Assembly: GCF_008831285.2 (NCBI RefSeq)
Contig: NC_045145.1
Span: 5,826,802 to 5,890,801 of the forward strand
DNA from: Nymphaea colorata
Lineage: Eukaryota > Streptophyta > Magnoliopsida > Nymphaeales > Nymphaeaceae
DNA length: 64,000 bases
Direction: 5' to 3'
The notes below the pieces were generated by a model. The model did not search any database. It had not been told where the DNA came from and saw only the letters and a program-made list of their open reading frames with translations. Positions 43,408 to 55,155 of the stretch are shown piece by piece. Position numbers and translations under genes: made by a program. How positions within the stretch are numbered: the stretch's first letter is position 1; every line of letters begins with the position of its first letter.

Positions 43408-45899
43408 ACCTCCCTTTGGCCACCAAGGGGGGAGGGACGAAATTTTGAGGTATTCCATCAAGTGCTGTAGCCAAGAAACTAGGAGGGAGAAGCCAAGGAA
43501 GAGATGAGAGATTCGTCCAAGTACTCTTCCCTCTTTTCTCTTACTTTCTTCTTCATTTTCTTCTATTCTCTCCATTGATTTTGCTAAGTTAGGGTGCTTA
43601 AGTGAACTCTTACTTAGGATTTTCGTGGTGAGAAGCCTTCTTTCATACTACAAATTCCAGCAAGCAAGCTATTCTACTTCTAGCTTTGCTAAGCTCGAAT
43701 CCAAGCTTGGATTCTTGCTTAGGTTAGAAAACAAGTGAAGGCGAAGATCAAGTATCCAGACCAACCGCAAGGTAGGTGATTTTAACCATTTCTCATTTAT
43801 TTTGGATTCTCATTAGTTTATTTTAATTACAGCAATTCGTGGGAGGGTTTATTTTCCTTTGTTTCATGGCTGAGAATGATGTCCAGCTAAGGGAAACGTA
43901 CGATTAAATATACATGTTAATGCATCATGCATGCATACGTCAGTTTTTCTTGAAGATGAACCCATGTATCAAATTTTGAAAAGGACCCCAATGTCACGTC
44001 CCTTTCAAAATAACCAGCTTAAAACCATTTTGAACTCCCCACCTTGAGAGAATATCACGGTGAGAGAGTGATCTTGCTGCAATATGTATATGACGAAAAA
44101 GCCTATTAAAGATGGATGTATTCTCATGAATGTAATCCACCTTTGCATGGTGAAATTAAGGATGAACTAGCTTGAGCATTCATTTATCCCTTTCTATTCA
44201 AAGTTATTTTGTTTCATGCTTTATTTAATTGATCAAGGGTAGTAGGGAAGATTTGGAACAAGTTTTCAATCTTCCCACGTAAAAGAACCCAGCCATGAAT
44301 CTTCATGATTTGTGAGTTATATGGTCCCTCCATGAAATTTAATTTTGAAGAGTAAAGTATGTATATGTATACATTGTTATACATATACATATGCGTGTTC
44401 AATCTCTTATTAAAAATTGTTTTCCTCTCTTAAAATCAGATTGGAACACGTTTCCAATCATTTTAAGAAGATGGTTCATTTTGATTTTCATAGTATTAAG
44501 TTATGAAATCATTTTCATTTCATTTTAAAATTTGCTTAATTTCAGCAATCCATACGTAAGATGTATGTATGTTGTTGAAATCAGACCATGTTTTATAGGA
44601 ATTGGTTTAAAAATGTCAAATTTTACATATTTGAAATGCCAACTATCCTAAAACCATCCAAAGAAGTTGACGATTTCATGAGTACGAAATCTGAAATTTG
44701 ATCAAGGACTTCTCATTTCTATCTAAGAAACAAGCTCTTTATTGGAATCAATGTCCACAATTTTCAGCTATCTAAATCAACATAAGGTCTGATTTTTTTA
44801 GCTACTTTGAGACAAAAGTGGACGTCATCAATATCTCCCATCTATTTTAAAGATTGATTTTGGCATTATTTGTGTATTTTTCATCATTTTGATAATTTTA
44901 TGTTAATACTCAAGCTTATGGACTACATCTTTAATTCATGTGTTTAATCATATAATAAGCACAATTAGAGAAAGTCCTACATTTTAATTAAAATCAATCT
45001 TTATGTATAAATTGTATGATATGTGGATGAACTTTGAGAGATTATGAGAGAATGAAGAATATATGTTTCACATGAATAAATCTTGAGAAATTATGAAAGA
45101 GAGAAGAATGAATGTTCCATATAGTTTCCCTTCTCATTTCATGCATCAACTTTCACTCAAAATCAATGGCACCACATGCACATTCTCAAGAAGTTAAGTG
45201 ATTCAAATTTGAGTTGCAAAAAGTGACCAAGTCATATTGCAACAAGAATTTGTAAATTTCTCTTAACTTCAAAAGAAAACACAAGCAATGCATTCATGAT
45301 CTTGGCCAAAGTATATTTGAAAAACAACACGTTTTCTAACAATTTGGAACCTATGTTTCATCAAAAGAATGAATTCTACCTAACCAAATCACGCGATTTG
45401 GCAAAAGAAGAATTCAAAAATCAAGTTTCTTTGCTAAGGAAACTTCGCTATTTTTCAAAAGCTGATCATAATTTCAACTCATGAACCACCTAGAGTTCAC
45501 AACAAAGAACTCAATTTCACTTTTCAAAGTCATCAAGAATTATGTATTTCAAATCGGATGGCACGAAAACAAAGGTTCTCGAACCAATTTGAAAATCTTC
45601 TAATCTTCAAAACGAATTCAAATCACTTATTTAAAATGAAATTTGGTTCTTGAATCCAAAACCTCAATGCATAAGCATATAGGATTTGCATCAATAACTC
45701 GTATATGATCCAAATGATCCTTAGTCCTTGATCTAATTACCCCTGTTAAAGGCGGTAGGAACGGTTGGACCTCGTACCGACGGGCGGATCCCTTTTTATT
45801 AAAATATTTTTCAAAATCTCAATTTTAAAAGAATTTTGTTGATTCGCATATGACACCCTTTGAGAAAGGGGTAGGGTGCGAACAAATTGTCTAAAGCAC

Positions 45900-46975
45900 C
45901 TTTGAAGGACCCACAGATGATGCAATTCTTTCTCCAGGACATCAATGAAATAAATGGAATTCATGTATAACAAGAAGTAGAAGGGGATTTTATGTGTCCA
46001 GCTTGGGGTAAGCGATACAATATTTCCCGAGATTATGAATGCAACTTCATTGAAAGAAGCCTGAAATATATTAAAAATGAATTAGAAGACTCTAAGGAGA
46101 TCATTTTTTATCAAATTTTAAGGATTATAAAGAGATTTTGACACATTATTTAGAAGGATAATGAATTCAAGAGTTTTTTCTAGAGTTATTAAAATTATAA
46201 ATCAAAATAAGGAGTTATGGTGAAAATTTTAAAAAATGAAAAATAATTCCAAAGATATTGGCAATTTTGTTAGCAGATGTATGCTTATGTCATAGCCGCC
46301 ATAGAAGAAGTAAAAGATATGTCAACTCTGTCATGTCAAGAGTTGATGGGAGATCTTGACATACATAAAAAGCATATTGCAAGTCTTAGGCCTCAAAACA
46401 TTAAGCTTGCATTCCAAGCAAGACTAAATATTCATGATGAAAAAGGATATCCCCAACAAAGAACCTCAATTTCCAAAAGAAAGAAATCCAAGGTTTGCCA
46501 AAGGTTGTGATAAATGGAAAAGTTTCCCCATACAACCAAAATAGTTTCAGCAATTAGAAAAATACTATCGTCATGGAAAGGATTTGGGCATGAGATTAAG
46601 GAATGCCAACTCAGATGCAAGATACCAAATCACTTTAAAAATGATTGGCAGTTTCAAGAAAAACATGAAATTCTCAAAGAATGAAGATGAGAAAGATGAA
46701 ATTGTTTTTTCTTGCATGAATGATGAGTAATAGCAAATTAACATGTGATATTAAGATAGTAATTGTGGAAGCTACATGACAGATCACTAAAAAAATGTTT
46801 GTCAAACTAGGTGAGACAAATATCGATAAAAAATAATGCGAGACAGAAAATCTCAAAATGATGAAGGCAAATCATACCACATAGTTAGAAACCAAAATAG
46901 AGAGAAGAAAAAGAAGAAATAATGCTAGAACTCAAGACAAGCAAGAATCAAGCAGCAAAAAATATTTACGATGCC
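45900..46975 (+). pseudogene. Copia gag/protease relic (plus)
   Basis: Across frames the plus strand reads FSRVIKIINQNKELW, VIAAIEEVKDMSTLSCQELM (46280-46345), LAFQARLNIHDEKG, a decayed zinc knuckle near 46560 and a degraded protease site (DSNCGSYMTDH near 46770, usually DSGCSRHMTG). These are marks of UBN2-type Copia gag followed by protease. Stops and shifts are frequent and no LTR is attached. Confidence 0.7.
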
Positions 46976-47164
46976 ATCATTTGTTGACAAATTTGAACTT
47001 CCTTTTTTTGTTGACAATTACAAATTAAAAGGAATACCAAAATTTCAGTTTGCGATTAAATTTAGGTTCGAAAAAGCAGTCTGCCGTGGAGTCATAGTCG
47101 ATTTGATGCTCAAAGCCCATATCAAAAAACGAAGTGGCTTGTAAATAGAAAGATACTTCAAAAG

Positions 47165-47460
47165 TAAGGGTGGGCTCGGGCCCGGCCGGGCCGGCTTGAT
47201 CCGGCCCAATAGTCCGGGTCTCGGCCAGGGCCCGGCCCATTTGAATTTAAAAATTAATTTTTTAATTATAAAATAATTTTTTAAAATATAAAATATATTT
47301 AATAATACTAAATATATATTTTTAAAACAAAAAAATAAAAATATATATTTTTAATGTAAACGGGCTGAGTCGGGCCGCCGCCGGGCCGACCTATTGGGCC
47401 CGGGCCCAATCGGGCCGGACCGGCCGGCTCGGCGGCGGCCCGGCCCGTTGCCGAGGCCTA
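47165..47460. mobile_element. GGCCCGG-rich hAT-like MITE
   Basis: 296 bp flanked by the perfect 8-bp TSD TTCAAAAG (47157-47164, 47461-47468). Left end TAAGGGTGGGCTCGGGCC, right end complementary to TAGGCCTCGGCAACGGGCC. The ends are dense in GGGCC/CGGCC words; the middle is very AT-rich (47250-47355). No coding capacity. A related fragment lies at 57474-57571. Confidence 0.78.
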
Positions 47461-48046
47461 TTCAAAAGACAACTTGTTTAATGTTTGGTGAAAAGTTGTA
47501 ATTGTATACCGTTTGAGAATTTACCAAGAGGTGTAATGCTTCATTTGAAAAGGTGCAACTTTTTATTTGAGCACTATATAAAATTCTTTTCCCCATCCAA
47601 CATGTTGTCGTCGTTGCTTTTTCAATTAGAACAATATCTTGAGAAGTTCTTTCCAATCTTATTTAAAAATAAAATATTTTATGGCATTGTTTTGGCCATA
47701 TAAATAAAATTTTTAAAAATCCAACAGAGAGAGGATGAGTTTCATGCACCAACTCTTACAGTAGATGCCGGCAACGAGCTGGACATGAAAGGCTCAAGCG
47801 GAGCCTTAGCGCAAGAGAAGTAGGGGCACGCATGACGGTGCAAGAGCTAAAGAGAAGCTGCAGTAAGGGACGCTGGAGCCTGAAAGGGCATGACATTTCT
47901 TTGCTGTGGGACTACGGGTCCTACTTTTTTCTAAATAATCTTTTCAGGATTACAGGAGAGGGTTAGGTCGCATGATGCGCCGAAAAATAGTCTACGGTGC
48001 CTTTCTCTCTTTTTTTTATTACTTTTTTTGGGGGACAAAAGTGGTG

Positions 48047-48053
48047 TATAAAA
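48047..48053 (+). promoter_or_regulatory. TATA box of the two-exon gene
   Basis: TATAAAA in GGTGTATAAAACGCC, 43 bp before the ATG at 48096. This implies a very short 5' UTR of about 15-20 bases. A pyrimidine-rich stretch (48000-48020) precedes it. Confidence 0.55.
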
Positions 48054-48095
48054 CGCCCGTGAAGTGGATCGAGAGAGAAGGAAAAAGGAGAAGGG

Positions 48096-48320
48096 ATGGA
48101 GAATGCTCTGATCGGAGGGCTCGTAGGTTCAGCGTTCGAAAAGTCGCGGGTGCCGCTGGAGGAGGATTGCCTGATACACTTCGACCCTCCTCTTCGATTG
48201 TTGAGAGGCCCCCTGCCTTCGTCCGACGCCTCGTCCTCCTTCGTCCTTGTCTTCAGGGACGAGCAGGCGTTGAGGCGGGCTCTCCTTGATACCGAAGCTC
48301 GGGTTAGGGAACGGTGCAAT
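48096..48320 (+). CDS. Unknown two-exon plant gene, exon 1
   Basis: 75 codons: MENALIGGLVGSAFEKSRVP through DCLIHFDPPLRLLRGPLPSS to LLDTEARVRERCN, then GTAAGC. The stretch is GC-richer than its surroundings and has even codon use, unlike the AT-rich neighbours. I do not recognise the family. The ATG has a purine at -3 (GGGATGG context) and follows a TATA box by 43 bp. Hydrophobic and acidic residues alternate and there is no obvious signal peptide. The upstream and minus-strand open frames covering the same bases are shadows. Confidence 0.62.
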
Positions 48321-48711
48321 GTAAGCATGTACCTATTTTTTTTTGTTTTTCCCATTCCAAGGTCGGAGATTCTCTGTTCCTTCCTTGGAACCAATATGTT
48401 CTCGATTTTGTTGAAGGTAGGGAAAACCCATGGAGAGTGCGGATGTTACTGATTCATTCCCAATTCCTTTAATCGGAGTATATAATATAAATTTTCGTAA
48501 TCGTTGTTAAATCGTGAGAAAACTGTGTGGGGATGATATATTTACTGGAATTTCCTTCTCTAATGTTCATCACAGTCTTTTCGTCATGCACTCTTAGTCT
48601 ATTGGCCAGAAATGAGAACCAAATAACCTATTTTAATATTAGGGAAAACGAAGATAAGCTAGTGGAATAGGAATGAGGAAGACATAGTTACCCTTTTGAA
48701 CAATAAGGTCC

Positions 48712-48742
<31 letters not shown>

Positions 48743-48744
48743 AG
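48321..48744 (+). other. Intron of the two-exon gene
   Basis: 424 bp, GTAAGC at the start and a CTCTCTCTCTCTCAG pyrimidine-tract acceptor at the end. It links two phase-0 exons, so the joined frame has no stop. The TCTCTC microsatellite at 48712-48743 forms the acceptor tract. Confidence 0.6.
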
Positions 48745-49023
48745 CCATTGATTTCATTTGATTTGAAGGCTGGCGCACGGATTGGATGCTCAGTCAGTGC
48801 GACAAAAAGTTGCAAGCCTCCGTGGTGGGCATGTCTGGCTCGATTGCTTGGACCAAAGCTAGCAGATTTTGAAGAGAGAGAAAAGTGTGAGGAGCGGGAA
48901 ATGGAAGCGTGCTTAGCGGCTTCAACGGAGGCTTGTCTGCGATTTGCTAAGGAAAAATGGCCACCATCATGCCAAGATGCTCAAATTGCCTACAAAGGAA
49001 AACACGGGTCTCGTAATTTATAA
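48745..49023 (+). CDS. Unknown two-exon plant gene, exon 2
   Basis: 92 codons plus TAA: PLISFDLKAGARIGCSVSAT, SCKPPWWACLARLLGP, FEEREKCEEREMEACLAAST, EACLRFAKEKWPPSCQDAQI, then YKGKHGSRNL. A regular C-X7-C-X7-C-X11-C spacing occurs in the acidic helical part (about residues 120-150 of the joined protein), which is reminiscent of but not equal to twin-cysteine helical proteins. The joined protein is 167 residues. No known domain is recognised. It could instead be a truncated copy of a longer gene with further exons downstream. Confidence 0.6.
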   Translation, partial: PLISFDLKAGARIGCSVSATKSCKPPWWACLARLLGPKLADFEEREKCEEREMEACLAASTEACLRFAKEKWPPSCQDAQIAYKGKHGSRNL

Positions 49024-51422
49024 ATCGCCAGGGCTTGAACTCTTCGGAATTCCGAATGGCGCAATGGTTCTGTGTTGTTGAGAAAGGGAATGACATCGTT
49101 GAATTGCCAGGTCAAACTTCAAAAGACTATCCAGAAAGACCATTGTGCTGTTATTGGTTATAGAGAAGATGCAAAGTTACTGTTTGAGAAGCTCTGGGCA
49201 CAGATCTGAGAAATGCTTTTTTCATTGACTATATTGGTGCATTAGTGGGCGTGCTGTTATTTTAAGAAAGTAAATCTTGACAGCTGACTGATGCCACCCG
49301 TAATGTGTTGAAAGTTTTCTCCATGATTGTGTTCATTTTTTCTTTCTGCTGAAACTAAAGGAGCCCTTGAATTAGTTTTTGGGTCAATTGTAAATCTGGA
49401 CAGATAAATGTGTAGATATCATGAAAAGTAGATCGCTTTCTTTTTTCTTGGCTATAGAGTTGGGGCATTCAGTGCCACAGTTCTACATAGTTTTATTATC
49501 AGTATAGTAAAGTGTTTATATTCATGGGCATTCTTTTTTGTATATGGCTTTCCTTTTACCAATATGTAATATGTATGAATGGATGAATGCATGTATCTAT
49601 ATATGTGTGTTTGTGTGCACATGCATGTATATAACATATTAGATTGTAGTCAATCTTCGAACAGCCAACAGATCCAATGGTATAGAAGCCCTCACCAGAT
49701 TGCCTTTAAACGGGCAGGTCAGATCTGTAATAGACTTGTCTAGTACTGATGATTTTCACTTAAATCACATGAAATGCAGTTCTTGGATTGTTTAGTTGCC
49801 TGTTATAGGGACCACGAGTTGTAAATAATAGTTGGATTACTTTACTCTTGAGGAATAAAACATTCTCTTTGCATAGATACAATGCAATACATTGATTGTC
49901 GAGCATGTCACTGAGAATACTTGGATTCTTTCTTGATTTCTGCTCCACATGCATCTTAGATATCTACTATGTGGAGCAGAGTAGAATTTTTCTATTTTCA
50001 GTTCCATAATTCCCTTATTGAGTTTGTTTCCTATTAATTTTTCCTGTTTGTGAACGTCTCTAGACCTTTGCGTCTCATCGACAACTAACTGTCTTTATTG
50101 TTTTGTTGAGCTTAACTTAAATATTAAATGACAATTCTAACTGCTATAGATTATGAATGATCATCTCAGTTTGTTTTGGCTACGACAGAAGACTTCATTT
50201 CTTTCTATGAAAAACAAACTAAGGCAATATCCATGATTTTGCTCAGATATCTCCTTGTATTACGATGGTTGCAAGTAGTGTTATTAAATGCACATACATC
50301 ACAACTACGCGGCACCCCTGAAAATGCACTATTTCGTTGGGGTGACACATATTTGACCTGATGCGTGTGCACCCCCCCAGTAATGTGCATGCATCAGGCC
50401 GATGTGTGTTTGTGCTTGATGTGTGCACGTCAGGCACAAATAATTTTTTTTTTATTTTTTAAATTATTTTTAAAACTTTTGCATTGTTATTTTCACCTTG
50501 TTTTTTCAATTTATCTGCTTGTAAAACCTTCATCTCCCGTAAACCCTTTTTCTTTTCTCTCTTTGTCTCAGCTTTTAGTTTTCACTAGTCCGCAAAGTTA
50601 AAAGAACAAAAAATTTCATGACATCGTTTGCCACCGCTGGCTGGCCGTTGAATCCCATCCCCACTGTTGCCATGCCTTGCCTCAGGTAACCCCTTTCTCC
50701 ATCCTTCATTCTTTTGACGGTGGCTCTCTCCGCTTGTACTCGGCAAGTGCCTTCCGAGGTTTTTTTGCATAAGCTGCCTCCCCTTTCTCCATCGGTTTCA
50801 GATTTTTGCCTTGAGTTGAATCTGATCCTACTTTTGATTTACCCATAGGTTTCAGATCTCTCCACTGGTTTCGAATTTCTCCATCGGTGCCTTCCCACTT
50901 CTCTCTCTGCCGAAGGTCATAACTCTCTTTTTTGTTGATGAATATGTCGTCTGCTTACCCATTTTTCATACAACAGAAGAGATTGTTTGATTCTACTTTT
51001 TTCATTTTGATTTTTTTCTGTGCTTTTAGTTGCATGGTTGGGCAGTTAGTCTTTTCTCTTGTAGCGTATTTACCCAGCTTTGGACTTGCAACGAGAGCTC
51101 AACCCATCATATTCTGGCTTTAGGATTGCATTACTGCTCAATGAGTTGAACTTACAAGTCGCTTCAATCAGAGATGTGGCTTTGTAAACTGATACACCAC
51201 CTATATTCAGGTTGACATTTTACCATTCTTTGTTCCTTTTTTGTCAATTTCCTGAGTTTAAAACTCTGTGTGGATGAGAATCTATCAAGAACCAATATTT
51301 CGTATCCACCCCACATCTAATCTGCAATCCTGATATACATCCAAGGCAATCAAGTTCTGGACAGCTATAAAGGTGCATATCTATAATAATATGACATATA
51401 TTAGTTCTGCTTGTAATAGTTT
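49024..51422. other. 3' flank of the small gene; no other gene supported
   Basis: Likely 3' UTR for a few hundred bases, then unassigned sequence. A GTGTGCAC/CATGCATCAGGC-rich patch at 50280-50450 could be the edge of a small transposon but no TSD was found. No open frame here has recognisable homology. Confidence 0.4.
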
Positions 51423-51652
51423 GTCGCTTATTAGTTATTTAAATTGCCTTTCTCTTTCTGAGTTCCTTAAAAATAAACTTTATCCTCTGCTTATTTCTTA
51501 ACTGGACAAGTCCATCTTTGTAGTTAGTAATAGTATGTCGCTTATTAGTTGTTATTTAAATTGTCTTTCTCTTTCTGAGTTCCTTAAAAATAAACTTTAT
51601 CCTCTGCTTATTTCTTAACTGGACAAGTCCATCTTTGTAGTTAAGTGAGTAA
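51423..51652. repeat. 114-bp tandem duplication
   Basis: Unit 51423-51536 beginning GTCGCTTATTAGTT is repeated from 51537 with very few changes (ATTGCC versus ATTGTC, plus GTT inserted). No coding content. Confidence 0.9.
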
Positions 51653-51852
51653 TAAAAACTATTAGACCTTGCAAAACAGTTCTGCATTTATGTCATTTGA
51701 TTTTGGACAAAAAGATAAATAGTCAATGTTTAGTAGGGGCGGAGGAAGACGCAGCTCACGTCACCAATTTGCAGACCAAGTGCATGTCATTGTTGTACAA
51801 TGATGTCTACATTTTCTATTATTTTTATTGATCAAATACAAAATAAGGCTAG

Positions 51853-52093
51853 TGTTAGCTCCACCCAACACGCTGACAGAAGGTTACTCAATTCTAATGA
51901 ACGCCAGTTCTCGCATAACTATATTACTAATTAGGATAAACTTTCCCATATTTAAGCACAAGTATTCTGGGTTGGGTGTATTACCTCCATAGCTCTACAC
52001 CCGACCCGATTCAGACCCTCTTGAACAAGAACAAAAAATAAAACCTGCTTACTGTTATTAAGGACCCTCCTCTGCTAAGGCCCGACTCTAACA
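51853..52093 (-). repeat. 3' LTR of the Gypsy element (minus)
   Basis: 241 bp, TGTTAG...CTAACA. On the minus strand a strong purine tract (GAAGGGGGGGGAAGTT, 52094-52110) precedes it, as at the 3' end of an LTR element. The 5' LTR was not found. Confidence 0.78.
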
Positions 52094-53560
52094 ACTTCCC
52101 CCCCCTTCAATACACACCTTGTCCTCAAGGTGTGAAGTCAATCGAGCTTGAATGTCTGTGTTGACCTCTCAAGTTGCTGGCAGATCTTCATAACTGCTCC
52201 ATTCGATGAACCATTCAGTCCTGAAGTGATTTCCTTTCTTAACTCTGCGGCCACCCAACTTGCGATATTGTTGCACCCTTGAAATCTCTTGGAGAACTGG
52301 TACTTCCTGAATTTGAGCTGCAGAAGGTGGGGTAACATAAGGCTTCAACTTAGAGACATGGAAAACTGGATGGATCAGACTTCACGTGGGCAAGAGCAGC
52401 TCATATGCCAAAAACCCAATCCTTCTCTTGATCTGATACGGGCCTTCAAATCGAGAGGCCAATTTAACATCTCCTTCAACAGGAATCACACAGGGTAGAT
52501 TCATACGATAGAAACTTCTGGTAAAATGCCCGCCCGTAACCTAACAGATAAAGTACATTACATAGTCAGCTTTAGGTTAGGGATTGATGACTTACCCATT
52601 CAGTGACTTTGGCACTGGACGTTCCCAAAATGGGTACTATCGTGTCGGGTGAATTAGATATGTTGGCATTCCAAGCTTCCTTCTCCTTTCAGGGAGGGCC
52701 TATCTGAAAGAGAACGTCGTCCTAATCCATGGGGGTTCTACAAAACTTGATACTGTTGATCCCTTCTTTTTCTATTGTGTTCAATAACCATTCAGTTTCT
52801 GGCAGAAGCCAACTAGTGCTTAAGATCCTTGAGTACTTCATCCCTGCAACAGAGCTGAATGTCAACAGCCTCCTCACGGTCTATTCCAGGCTGATAACGT
52901 TGTATGTTGGGAGGGGGTCTCCCATATACTGTCTCAAACGGTGTGGTGCCGGTGGCCGGCAAACTTAGCCCACGACAGATACTTTGCCCATAGCTTGGGT
53001 CGCTGGCCAACAAAGCAGCGAAGCTAGGTCTCCAAGCATTTATTAATGATTTCAGTTTGTCCATCCGATTGGGGATGGTATGAGGTGCTCATCTGCAGCT
53101 TGGTGTCTTGCAATCTAAAATATTATTTTCAAAAAACACTTAAGAAAAGGGAGTTGCGATCACTTACAGTCGATTTTGGCATTCCATGGAGCTTCCCTAC
53201 ATGATCTTCGAATGCTTTGTCTATTGTTTTTGTTGTAAAAGGATGGGGCCAAAGGTATGAAGTGTGCATATTTTGAGAGGCGATCCACTACTAAAAATTT
53301 GACGGACTTCCCTCTTGAGCTTGAAAGTCCTTCCACAAAATCCATGCAGGTATCCTCTCAGATTTGCTGTGGTACAGGTAAGGGTTGCAACAACCCAGCT
53401 GGGTTTCACGTCTCATATTTATTTTGCTGGCAAATATCACACTGTTTGACAAACTCGCGGACCGCATGGCCTTTAGCCTTTGATAAGTTCCCCCCACTCC
53501 TGTGTGACCTGCCTCCTTGGAGCTATGGAAATGCTGAAGGAGAACTTTCAACAGCTCTGT
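52094..53560 (-). pseudogene. Gypsy integrase and C-terminal chromodomain-like region (minus)
   Basis: Zinc region HSSKEAGHTGVGGTYQRLKA (about 53470-53535), core starting [20 protein letters not shown] (53285-53345, first catalytic aspartate in the usual D-F-V/I-x-G-L), then GTTPFETVYGRPPP (about 52885-52965). Close to the 3' end a decayed WSSYEDLPATREV and HLEDKVCIEGGG (about 52120-52180) matches the LEDKV...G-G-I end of short-LTR chromoviruses. Several frameshifts. A 68-bp tandem duplication (53513-53648) disrupts its upstream edge. Confidence 0.78.
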
Positions 53561-53648
53561 TTCAGGTGGAATATAAATTCCTCCTTGGAGCTATGGAAAT
53601 GCTGAAGGAGAATTTTCAACAGCTCTGTTTCAGGTGGAATATAAATTC
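53513..53648. repeat. 68-bp tandem duplication in the Gypsy element
   Basis: Unit starting CTCCTTGGAGCTATGGAAAT, copies 53513-53580 and 53581-53648, differing at one base. It lies in the linker between RNase H and integrase. Confidence 0.92.
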
Positions 53649-55155
53649 GGTGCTGAAAATATATAAGGATGGATCAATCCATCGAAACCTATAACACTTG
53701 ATGTGATCGTTCAGCAACTGTTCCTTGATCTTCCTTGCTGATTGAGCCATTTGGTGGGTCTGCTTAATCTGATTCCATAACCTCACCTGGACTTGCGAAG
53801 CTGCTAGTAGAAAATTAGTGGACTGCTCTCCTTGGCGAGATAGGCCGTCGGCTGCTAGGTTCTCCTTTCATTTCCTGTATTGAACCACAAAATCAAAACT
53901 CATTAGCTTGCATATCCACCACTGCAGAGCAGGTGAGAGCGTTTCCTGCTGTAAGCAATAGCGTAGGATGTGATGATCAATCATCTGTATAAACCTGCGC
54001 CCCATGAGATAATGTTTCCACTTCATGACTGCTAAGACGATGGCCACAAGTTCACGTTCATATGTAGATCTGGTTTTAAAAGTACATCCCTACACCCTGC
54101 TAAAAAATGCAAATGGGTGTTGGTTCTGTTGCAACACAACTCCTACTGCATGGTCAGACGCATCAGCCTCTACAACAAAATGTTGAAGTTAGGCATCTTC
54201 AACACCGGCGGTGAGGTTATTGCTTGTTTCAGCATATCAAAGGCATGTTGTTCATCCGATCCCCATTTCTCTTTCTTGTAAGAGCTGTTAACAGGGCAAC
54301 GATTAGGCCATATTCTTGCACAAATTTTCTGTAATAGCCTACTAAACTGAGAAAAGATCTCAGCTTTTAGGAGAACTTGGTAGATTCCAATGCCTTACAA
54401 CTTCTACCTTCTCATCTTCCAGCTTCACCATCCCTTTGCTGACGACATGTCCCAAGTATGCGACTTGGAGAGTGCCGAACACACACTTTGAGAGTCTAGC
54501 CTGAAGATGATGCTACTGTAATATGAGAAAAACTTGGCACAGGTGCTTAAAATGATCTTCCTCGGCTGCACACAACACTAGTATGCCATCAAAGAATACC
54601 AATACAAATTTGTGGAGGAAGGGCCTAAAAACATCATTCATTAATGACTGAAACGTGGTTGGGGCATCTGTCAGTCCAAAGGGCATTACCTTAAATTTGT
54701 AATGCTTACCTATCATAGGTGTGAAACACAATTTTGGAGAGAGATTTCAGCCGCCACCCTGATCTGGTGGAATCAACATGTAGGTCCAACTTAGAAAAAT
54801 ATTCTGCCCCATGTAGCTGATCTATCAAATCTTCAATGACAGATATGGGATAATGATTCTTGACTATTATAGCGTTCAAGGCTCTGTAATCAATGCAAAA
54901 GCGCCAGCCTCTATCCTTCTTCTTAACAACTGGAGAAGCAAAAGAGCTTCGATTTGGTTGAATTATTCCCTCCGATAGCAATTCCTGAACGAACTTCTCT
55001 AGAATTTCCCTTTGGTGCTGACTGTATTTGTAAGGGCATCGGCTGACTGCCTCACTTCCTGGTTGTAGTTCTATGCAGTGATCACAATCACGGGAAGGAG
55101 AGAGCCCTTTGGGCTCTTCGAACACACTCTTAAATTCTGCTAGTATATCCATCAA
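53649..55155 (-). pseudogene. Gypsy reverse transcriptase and RNase H (minus)
   Basis: RT N-terminal half at 54706-55155: HCIELQPGSEAVSRCPYKYS, IIQPNRSSFASPVVKKKD, FCIDYRALNAIIVKNHYPIS, AEYFSKLDL (first catalytic aspartate). Second half at 54513-54731: FKVMPFGLTDAPTTFQSLMN, then VLVFFDGILVL where the usual Y/F-x-D-D catalytic pair reads F-F-D-G, so one aspartate is lost. RNase H follows at lower coordinates, decayed. Multiple frameshifts. The protein family is Ty3/Gypsy pol. Confidence 0.85.

Larger units (their letters stand above)
41947..45884 (+). repeat. Long Gypsy-type solo LTR (plus)
   Basis: Starts TGTTAACACCCCAAATTTTT, the usual opening of long plant Gypsy LTRs, and ends GGGTGCGAACA; flanks GATTG (41942-41946) and AATTG (45885-45889) are a TSD with one difference. 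Length 3.94 kb. No gag or pol lies on either side, so it is best read as a solo LTR left by recombination. U3 is about 1.45 kb up to a TATA box. The 5' transcribed part (43430 on) is rich in GGAGG and in CTT pyrimidine runs. Confidence 0.72.

Noticed and set aside
47963-48394. A 143-codon minus-strand frame opposite the small gene
   Set aside because: It is a shadow of the GC-richer plus-strand exon and promoter; its sequence is arginine/serine-rich low complexity and crosses the TATA box and splice donor of the plus-strand gene.
50280-50450. GTGTGCAC/CATGCATCAGGC patch, considered as a MITE
   Set aside because: No terminal inverted repeat pair or target-site duplication could be established.
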